A stretch of 64,000 nt of DNA. Origin: Curvularia sp. ZM96. Taxonomy: Eukaryota > Ascomycota > Dothideomycetes > Pleosporales > Pleosporaceae. Within the stretch, counting starts at the first letter, position 1. Each line of letters starts with the position of its first letter. The stretch lies in contig JAJGBQ010000007.1 of assembly GCA_022457065.1 (NCBI GenBank), positions 1,798,001-1,862,000 on the forward strand. The letters are read 5' to 3'. A model generated the notes under the pieces. It was not told the DNA's origin. It worked only from the letters and a program-made list of their open reading frames with translations, and made no database searches. Positions 56,269-64,000 of this stretch are shown here, one piece after another. The translations under genes were made by a program, and so were the position numbers.

Positions 56269-57172
56269 ATCCCATTGCTGGCGGGCGCGAGAGCGCAGAG
56301 GCAGGGCAGGCCGGCGTCGTGGGAGGCGGTGCCGTGGTCGGGGCGGAGCAGGGCAGCGCAGGGCAGAGCAGAGCAGCGGGAGCCAGCGCAGACGCAGCCA
56401 GTCGTCGGTCGGGGACGCGTGCGAGGGACGGCCAGCGGCGGGGAGGGCGGCGGCGGTGGCCCGGGGCAGCCAGAGGACGTCGCAGGCAGTGAAGGAGAGG
56501 ATGGGAGCGATGGGGTGAGGGTGCTAGTGACTCTGGCTGCAAGCGTCGCACCGTACCGCAGCTGTGTACTAGTAGCTATGGATCCAGCAGCCTGCCCCGA
56601 CTCGGCTCCCAGCGAGCTAGGAAAACGGCACACGCACGCCGCCGCCGCTGCGAGACAGACGCCGCCTGCTCGTCCTGCGCCCTCGCTGGCCGCGCCGACG
56701 ACCAACGGCTGCTGCTGCTGCTGGCGGTCGTGGTGCATCCCGCTTCCCCAGCCAGTAGCTCCATGTGCCACTGCAGCGGCAGCCGGTGGCCGTACATTGA
56801 TACATGGCATGGGCTGCACCCGGCCAGGGGCACTTGTCACCTGCCATCCACTGCGCCCGCACACACGCCCGCCCGCCCTCGTTAGCTGCGACCGGCGTGA
56901 AACTGCGACGGCGATGCAGCCAACTGGGCGCCCTCGACGGCGGCCGCTGCTGCCCACGGCTCGCTGCTCGCTGCTCGCTGCCCCCCTGGCCCCTGGCGCG
57001 TGCCGTCGCGTCTCTAGCGTCCCCGTAGCCTCACGCCCCCACCGTCCCCCAGCCAGCCAAGCAAACACTCGGACAAGACCGCCCACTGGGCCATCAACAC
57101 GACACGACACGATACGATACAACTCGACTCGACTCGTCCCGACCCGACCGCCCCCTCACCACCGCGCCTGGC
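56269..57172. promoter_or_regulatory. divergent promoter region, DH-BAR-SH3 GEF / TERT
   Basis: 904 GC-rich bases between outward starts. Includes five CTG units at 56709-56723. Long open frames cross it on both strands (55492-57489 plus, 56058-57122 minus), but they overlap two real genes in other frames and carry no domain, so they are by-products of GC content. Confidence 0.55.
57097..57150. repeat. degenerate CGACA/CGATA/CGACT pentamer repeat before TERT start
   Basis: About ten imperfect units built on CGA (CGACA, CGATA, CGACT, CCGAC) end 23 bases before the TERT ATG. They are most likely in the 5' leader. Short tandem pentamers of this kind also precede other genes in the window (CTACA units at 13520-13550). 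Confidence 0.6.
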
Positions 57173-60100
57173 ATGAAGAGGAAGCGCGGCGCTGCCAGCA
57201 CCAGTGTCAGCACCAGTGGCCACGCCAGCGTGGGGGCGCGCAAGAAACAACGCCTCGCCCTCGCCCTCGACCAATCCACCAATGCCACGCCTTCCCCAGA
57301 TCATGGCCCTCACCCTCTCCCTCACCCTCATCCAGTGCTGCAGCGCCTCTATCCCCAGCTGTCGACCCTACGTCACTATTTGCTGTCGAGACTGCCAGGG
57401 TCCTCCAGGAACAGGCACCGGAGAATAGCCCAGCTCGGACGCGCCCCTCCAGTTCCGGCACACGACGCAAGCCCCGTGCAGCATGTTGATATTGCCGTTG
57501 CCCAGCTGCTCGACTCGGCCCTGGTCGGTACCTCGCCGCACGCCCTCGCAGCCGACCATCGTGATCAAGACTTGCAAACCTTCTCCCAGCAGCGCTCACA
57601 AAACACTCCAGCCACCACCTTTGGCCCTGGCTACCACAGGCAGTCCGAGGTATGTTGCGCCGTGAGCAGCGCGCCTGTCTTGCTGCTAAGTACATGTAGA
57701 TTGTTGACTACGTGATATGGCGCTTGTTTAGGCGCTCGTCTTCTTACAGGCCCACCCATCTGCTCTGCCATGGCTTCCAGCGCACCGCAGGACTGCGCTC
57801 GGCACAGCACGACAGCTCCAATCCAATGTCGTCCATCCCTGGCCTGCAACAGTGTCATGTCAATAGTCATGTGCAAACGTTGAAAGACCCAGTGTGGCGC
57901 CGATTACACGCACTGTTAGGTCAAGGCGGTGATCTCATCATGTTGGACTTGCTGCTAGACTGTGCCATCTTTCTTCCCATCAAGGCTAACACGGGAAACT
58001 ACTATCAGCTCTCAGGCCTGCCCGTGTCTGATGTACAGCCCCGCGTCGCTGCGACCAACACCGCAAGCAATGTCAGCACAAAGTCTGAGACAGCGGCAAA
58101 GCCCTCGTACCTCAACTGTGAAAATAGAGCGCCCGGATCCATTGCATTCGTCCGTAGTCGCATGTTGTATGCAAAGCCCGCCCTCAATGCAAAAGGGTGT
58201 GTCAGGTTTGGTCTGCGTCATATACGTGCGTTTCCTGTGTAGACCCATCCACGTACTCCTCCTGACATGATTGGTAGACGTCTTGAACCGATTTTCTAAC
58301 CAAGCCGACAAGCAGCAGACTGTGCATATTATGCGCTACATCTTTCCTCGTCAGTTTGGCTTGCATAATGTCTTCACCTCAAAGGTGGATCCCCGTGAAA
58401 GTGCCATGCCTTTCAAAGACTACACGCTGCGTGAGAAAGATATCCACAGCAGCATGTGCCGCCAGTTAGGCGCAAAGGCAACCGACGCAGACGAGATAGC
58501 CAAGTGGAAGTTGCGAGTGCCCAAACGACTTCGAGGCGACGCGGTGACTCTGGTTGAAAAACTTCGAAGGTTGAATCATCGCTGTTCCTATACGGAGCTG
58601 CTCCGACACCATTGCCCGGTCGAGGTACTGTCCAGTCTGCTGTTGGGCCACGGCCTTCGCTGATTTTGATAGGGTGTATCGTTACACACAAGACATGGGT
58701 CAAAAAATAAAACGCACCAGCCCAAAGTGAACGTAGCAGTAATGTCAGAACCGGTCAAGTATGGTCATGGCCATCCTCACATGCCTGATTCTCGCTCCAT
58801 CCAGCAAACATGTTTTTTGGACCTGGCCTGTCCCACAGCACATGTCTCGGCCTTTTGCCGTGCCGTCATATCCAAAGCCATACCCAAGGCTTTCTGGGGT
58901 GACAATCACAACGAAGACACTGTCATGTACTGGGTAGACCAATTTGTAGCACTGCGGAAATTTGAGTCGCTGACTGTGCATCAAGTCACACAGAAGATAC
59001 ATGTACAACCTTTCTCTTGATCATGCCGGGGTTATGCTAAGTCAACGCAGATCACCACTATTTCCTGGCTTTGTCCACCAGGCCAAGATCATGCCGGGAA
59101 GCTCTCAAAGTCCGATGTAGACAAACGCTTCGAGATATTCCTAGAGTTTGTCTATTGGCTCTTCGACTCGTTTCTGATCCCGTTGATCCGTACCAATTTC
59201 CATGTCACTGAATCCAGCGCTCACCGCAACCGGCTCTTCTACTTCCGCCACGACATTTGGCGGATGCTCGCAGAGCCCGCCTTGACGACATTACGCCTAA
59301 ACATGTTTGAAGAGCTACCAAAGGCTAGCACGGCAAAGCTACTATCCGCACGTCGGCTTGGGTTCAGTGACATTCGCTTGCTACCCAAGAAGCAGGGTTT
59401 CCGACCTATTATGAACCTCAGACGGAGACAGCAGGTATTGCGCAATGGAGCCATGTCGCTTGGGCGAAGCATCAACACAGTCATGACACCAGCTTTCAAT
59501 GCCATTACCTACGAAAAGGTCAGTGTACTAGTCTTGCCGACTTGATGGTATCTAATTACACATTGCAGTCACTACAACCTGACAGGTTTGGCTCTTCACT
59601 ATTCTCAGTTGGGGACATGCTTCCCAAATTGGCAGCCTTCCAGACCTCTCTAAAGCAACGGGGGCTTGGCAACATGCGACTTTATTTTGCCAAAGTTGAC
59701 GTGCAAGCCTGCTTCGACACCATACCTCAACGACGCTTGCTGCGCATGATCGACAGTCTCATGCCGGCGCAAGCATACTATGCTAGCAAGCACGTGGAAG
59801 TGTCACCTCTGGCTCCGTTGGAGCGTCTTCGTGGACATGACGTTGATCCAATGCCTCGCAAGAGATATGTGTCGCATAGTCATGCTGCAACCGATACACG
59901 GCCTTTCCATCAGCTTGTCGAGGACAGATTCGCAGACACCAAAGCCAATACCGTCTTTGCGAATCTGAACATGCAACGCCATGAGGCGAAAGACGACTTG
60001 ATGCAGCTTCTGCAAGAGCATATAGAGCATAACACGGTTCGCATTGGAAAGCGATTCTATCGTCAAAAGACGGGAATCCCCCAAGGTTCTGTCCTGTCAA

Positions 60101-61452
60101 GTATCCTGTGTAACTTCTTCTACGCTGAGCTCGAACGAGATGTCCTTGACTTTGCGCTTGGCGACGACTGCCTCCTGCTGCGTCTCCTTGACGATTTTCT
60201 TCTCATCACCATCACAGAAGAGCATGCCAGGCAATTTGTGCATGTCATGCATAAAGGCCACCCAGAGTATGGTGTCGTGGTGCAGCCTGCAAAATCACTA
60301 GTCAATTTTGATGTGACTGTGGCTGATGGCCAGCGAGTGGCTACAAGCGATCCCGATGGGAGATTCCCGTATTGCGGTGTCTGCATTGACACTACGACTC
60401 TCGAGGTCAGTAAAAAGACCGACCGACCTCAAAAAGCCGGTAAGCAGTATTTGCCAAGATGTTGGTGGGAACTTCGGAATACTAAGTGTGGTAGTTGTTG
60501 AGAACTCTTTGACGGTAGATCTGGCAAAAACGCCTGGTCAGACTTTTCATCGCAAAGCTCTCAAGTGAGTTCCCCTGCGCGGGTCCAATATCAGTTTTCC
60601 TTTGCTAGCCAATCGGGTCATGAACGGCATGCAAAGGCCCAACCACATCCCAACATTGCACTGACACCTTACAGCGCATTCAAGATTCAACTCAAGGCTA
60701 TGCTTATCGATCCATCGTTGAACAGCGTGGCCACTATACTAGCCAATTTGCATCGAAGCTTCTACGAAGCGGCGGTGAGATGTCTGGAATATGCGCGCGT
60801 GTTATCTCGGGTGCGGCGTATGAGTTCAAGTGTGCTTATCAGTAAGTGCATCTCATTTTTTTTCTTTGTAATGCTCAACGACTTGACGGTAATTCAACCC
60901 GGCTTGTAGTCGTGCGTGAGGGCCCTATGCGCTGCAATGAAACCCGTCCGACAAAACTTTTGCGCTGCCTACTAGGCGATCGTCATGGCTGGACCGACCT
61001 GCGCTAGTGACCCAGTCCACTGACCTCATTCCAGGGACGGTAGACAGCATTATTGCGCTAGCATACATGATGCTCCAGCGCCATTTACGCTCCCGCAAGA
61101 GCAGAGAGGCAATAGTGGTGCAGAGCGCCATCTCGCGCCGGCAACTTCAGTGGTAAGTGTTGCGGACCTTTGTTTGATGTCGTCGTGGTGGGTGGGTGCA
61201 CGATTCGTGATTTGCCCATGCCAACCCCATGGTTCGGAATCTGACATGGGGGTGGCTACTCGTCTCGCCTGTTTCCTGACAATTGCTGATTGACGGGATA
61301 GGCTGGGGTGTAGGGCTTTTCAGACAGTGTTTCAAGGCAAACAGACACAGCATCACGCTCTATTGGCTTGGCTCCAGGCCTCTCTTTCGGCTGCTTGCAT
61401 TTCGAGCAAAGTAGAACGACGCATGTTAGAAGAGGCCGTAACACGGCCCTGA
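57173..61452 (+). CDS. TERT: telomerase reverse transcriptase catalytic subunit
   Basis: Ten exons: 57173-57649, 57700-58225, 58278-58624, 58721-59002, 59051-59518, 59569-60439, 60495-60564, 60675-60841, 61035-61152, 61302-61452; 1158 residues. The RNA-binding domain includes N-Y-Y-Q-L-S-G-L-P and I-H-V-L-N-R-F. The T motif is near 593 (F-H-V-T-E-S-S... L-F-Y-F-R-H-D-I-W); motif 1 near 652 (I-R-L-L-P-K-K). Motif A: V-D-V-Q-A-C-F-D-T-I-P-Q (Asp744). Motif B': G-I-P-Q-G-S-V-L-S-S (869 on). Motif C: L-L-R-L-L-D-D-F-L-L (Asp908, Asp909). Motif E: Y-C-G-V-C-I-D near 968. The C-terminal extension continues through four short exons and ends W-L-G... V-T-R-P. All three catalytic Asp are present. It copies the telomerase RNA template onto chromosome ends. 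Introns 7-9 are longer (110, 193, 149 nt) than the rest. Confidence 0.95.
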
Positions 61453-62350
61453 AGCTTGAGCCACTGTTATGAATAGCTACCCAGACGCTTCGAGCAAGGA
61501 GAATTAGTTGAATGGGTGTGGGCCATGAAGCACATGCAGCCCAAACACCCGTGTTGGAGAAGCAAAAGTCTCCGAAAACAAAGGCGCAGATAGCGATGAT
61601 GATATGGGTGGGATCCGTGGAATCGATAGATGGGCGGGCGGTGCTAGGGAAGAAGCAAAACCAAGGATCTGTACCAGGGGGCCCACGCCACGCCATTTTT
61701 AGCGGCGGCATGTCGACGCGAAAGCAAGGCTCGGGGCTTGGCTGCAGCATGTCCGGGAGTGACGGATGGAGCGATGATGTATTTGTTCGGTACTCGATAG
61801 ACTGCAATGTACTCCGTATGGAAAGCAATCAGCACCGTGGCGTAGTGTGTACGCGGACCAGCCACCGGTTCCATGGCCAGCATGATGATGGACAGCGAGC
61901 GACTGCGGTGGCCGGCGGTGATTGGGCGAGGCATCAGCAAGAGCATGGTGATGTCAAGCGTACATGCGACGGCCGGGACACCGACCCCCAGATGGGTTGA
62001 GTGCTGGGGTTGCGTAGGGGCCTTTCCAGCGCTGCGAGAATGCCTTGCTAGCTGAGCATGGTCCGTTTGGCAGAAGCATACATAGGCGCATGGGTGAATC
62101 GAATCGGCCGCACTTGTCTCACACGCTGGGAACTGGTCACGACACCAGCACCGGGTCCCTCACCTCCCGCACATGCACACATACATATACCGTAGATGCA
62201 GTCATTTGCTCGCAATTAAACGTGAGCCAGGCCACTCCAGCCGCCCATGGGCCCAGAGCACAACAAGGCCCACTGTTGGACACCCCTGTTCCCCATCTGA
62301 GAGATCAGGGGCTAGCGCCAGGTCCGCAAATTGCGCCGCCGACGTTCAAG
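61453..62350. other. intergenic between TERT and the TBC-like gene
   Basis: 3' region of TERT and promoter of the next gene. The frame of the next gene is open upstream to 62045, so an earlier start is possible, but the upstream codons show no conserved content. Confidence 0.5.
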
Positions 62351-64000
62351 ATGCCTGCCGTACAACATCGCCGGCCGCTGCCTCCTGTCAACGAAGCCGA
62401 CGATAGCGAATACCTCAACCAAGACGTCCACTACATCTCCAAAACAAAGTCGCTGTACATTGTATCCGAGCATAGTTATGTCCGCTCATTAAGCCCGCCT
62501 CCCTGCCTGCGCGACGACGGCGCCGACACGCCCCTTCACCGCATTGCCTCTCCGCTCCCGCTCTCGACACAACCAAAGCCACCACGGCCGCTCATGGCCA
62601 CCCTCACCTATGCGCACGACGCGCCCTCGCACTTTGGCGCCCCGCCCGGCAGCCCGCCCGACCTGACAAACTCAAAGTCGTCCAAGTCGTCCAGCATCCA
62701 TTCGTCGACGCTCCTTGACTTCATGGGCACCACCGAGAACATGTCCCACTTCGAAGACATCAACCTCGACGAAGCATCAGGTGGGCCCGCCTCCTTCCCA
62801 ATGCCTGCAAACCCGTCTAATCGCCTTGTCTACGAAGCTGCCCGCCCGACCATGGGAGCCAGGACCCTCTCCCATCCCACCCAACACTCGTTTCGCGACC
62901 TCACCGGCACGGCCAAGCCAAAGTACCCAAGCTTGAAAGGCCCAGTCAACCATGTCGTGCAAAAACAGCAGACCCAACTTGCAGCCCCCGGGAAGCAGTC
63001 CCGACGAGCATTGACTTCGCCGTCTGCTCCATCCCTCAGTACGCTGGGCCTCACAGCACCACGGCGCTCCTCACGATCGCCCTCTCCATCCAACATCCAG
63101 AGCTCCTTGTCGGGATCACGCACACTTTCTCGCCAAAGCTCCCGAACCGATGTCCTGCCTTCCCCTGGCCCATCCTCTAGAAGACAGTCGTGGCAAGACT
63201 CGAAACGGAAGACGGTCAAGGAGAGAGAGGCGGAGTGTGATGATGAGGACGATGAGCTCCCCGAAGACGCCGTCATCTGGAATATTCCCATATCGCCACG
63301 CCCAACACAGGAGCGATCGCCAACGCCCTGGACGGGGGAGAATACCCCCCAAACATCACCGCTTCCAGATACGGCGGAGCCCTCAAAGCCATCCCCAGCG
63401 CCATCTGTGTCCCACAAATCCCAGAGGACCCCATCGCCCAATGTTTCCAGCAGAGGCGTGTCCCCGAAATCACCAGCACCACAAACCACATGGGCAGATA
63501 CATATACTGCGCTAGACCCTGACGCCAGGAAGCTCACGGAAGCCTTGGAAGAATTCCAATCCGAGTACGAACGAAAACAGGAAGTTACGAGGCAGCAACC
63601 TGGGCTTGCAAGATCAGCATCCGTTGGCCCATCTGCGCCAAAATCCAAGAAGCCAACACTGCCCCCAGTCCGGAAAAGCGATCCCCTTATCGACCCTTTC
63701 CAGCCGTCAATTGAGAAGCAAAAATATCTCTCTCGGACTCGACCATCCTGGCTCCCTCCCAAGGACCCCAAGGAAGAGAAGAAGCATCTCAAGGAGTACC
63801 AGCGCATGTTGGCCCGGATCGAGGAGGCTGGTGAGTAGTTTTTTTTCTTGCAGCGCAGCTTGCGGTACCGTCGGCTAACAAACTCAGAACGTCTCGAGGC
63901 TAAACGTGCTCAAGAGGAAGCACTCGCTCGCGAAAAAGCCAGCCGCATCAAGGCCGAGTACTGGTCCAGCCTACTCCTGCCCAATTGGGCCACCGAAATG
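62351..64000 (+). CDS. probable TBC (Rab GAP) protein, N-terminal part, cut by right edge
   Basis: Exon 1 62351-63830, intron 63831-63887, exon 2 from 63888 and still open at 64000. About 530 residues are visible, mostly S/P/T-rich disordered sequence with W-N-I-P-I-S-P-R-P near residue 315. The last part is R-P-S-W-L-P-P-K-D-P-K-E-E-K-K-H-L-K-E-Y, a basic/acidic helix, then E-Y-W-S-S-L-L-L-P-N-W-A-T-E-M. That order resembles the lead-in to the TBC domain in fungal Rab GTPase-activating proteins. The TBC domain itself would lie beyond the window, so the naming is an inference. Start at 62351 preferred because of its context (TTCAAGATGCC) and conserved-looking codons right after it. Confidence 0.6.

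Noticed and set aside
55492..57489. 665-codon plus-strand frame
   Set aside because: It is antisense to the GEF start, crosses the promoter and overlaps TERT exon 1 in another frame. It is rich in R, G, A and P without any domain, as expected of GC-rich shadow frames.
59051..60439. Reverse transcriptase as part of a retroelement
   Set aside because: T motif, TERT-type motifs A, B', C and E, the RNA-binding domain and nine introns identify a host telomerase gene; no integrase, RNase H or terminal repeats.
62830..63807. 325-codon minus-strand frame
   Set aside because: Antisense to the TBC-like gene's S/P-rich exon; no domain.

Overview
The window is nuclear DNA of a filamentous ascomycete, most likely a dothideomycete of the Pleosporales type. 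This is inferred from gene content and architecture: short GT-AG introns (mostly 46-76 nt) with CTAAC/CTGAC-like branch sites, the fungus-restricted DUF3602 and DUF3074 families, the filamentous-fungal form of telomerase reverse transcriptase, and intergenic spaces of 0.3-2.6 kb. There are no operons, CRISPR arrays, rRNAs or convincing tRNAs, and no transposon was recognised. Exon borders were built by hand from reading frame, splice sites and protein-family continuity, so each is a model.

Layout. 1-528: end of a gamma-glutamylcyclotransferase-like gene (cut by the left edge). 1.9-2.7 kb: Rrp17/Nol12 ribosome-biogenesis protein. 3.1-5.6 kb: tropomyosin, divergent from a securin-like separase inhibitor candidate. 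6.9-11.6 kb: DEK_C/SWIB protein and a recyclin-1 type F-box/Sec10 protein with a CAAX end, both on minus. 11.6-16.4 kb: gene-poor, but with a duplicated short-peptide locus (13.3-15.0 kb). 16.4-19.8 kb: DUF3602 protein and a 2-oxoglutarate/Fe(II) oxygenase. 19.9-25.9 kb: a 1433-residue Gln/Pro-rich coiled-coil protein and a DUF3074 protein. 28.5-30.2 kb: SAM + HMG-box regulator. 32.9-36.1 kb: LSm5, divergent from a WRN-like 3'-5' exonuclease. 36.6-41.6 kb: phosphomannomutase (Sec53), secreted GMC oxidoreductase, Trm112. 42.0-46.4 kb: Ytm1 and a ZW10/Dsl1 tether subunit on minus, the latter divergent from an M16 metalloprotease (47.1-50.4 kb). 51.1-56.3 kb: a DH-BAR-SH3 Rho GEF, divergent from telomerase reverse transcriptase (57.2-61.5 kb). 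62.4 kb to the right edge: start of a probable TBC (Rab GAP) protein.

Most genes are housekeeping: ribosome assembly (Rrp17, Ytm1, Trm112), RNA decay and splicing (LSm5), membrane traffic (recyclin, ZW10/Dsl1, GEF, TBC), actin and polarity (tropomyosin, GEF), glycosylation (Sec53), chromosome maintenance (TERT, securin candidate, exonuclease). Four pairs are divergent across 0.3-0.9 kb promoters. The least explained element is the short-peptide locus at 13.3-15.0 kb: two transcription-unit-like segments share a promoter motif and encode peptides built around a D-G-x-x-P-x-x-D-G-G theme, and two internal copies of this motif differ only at silent codon positions.
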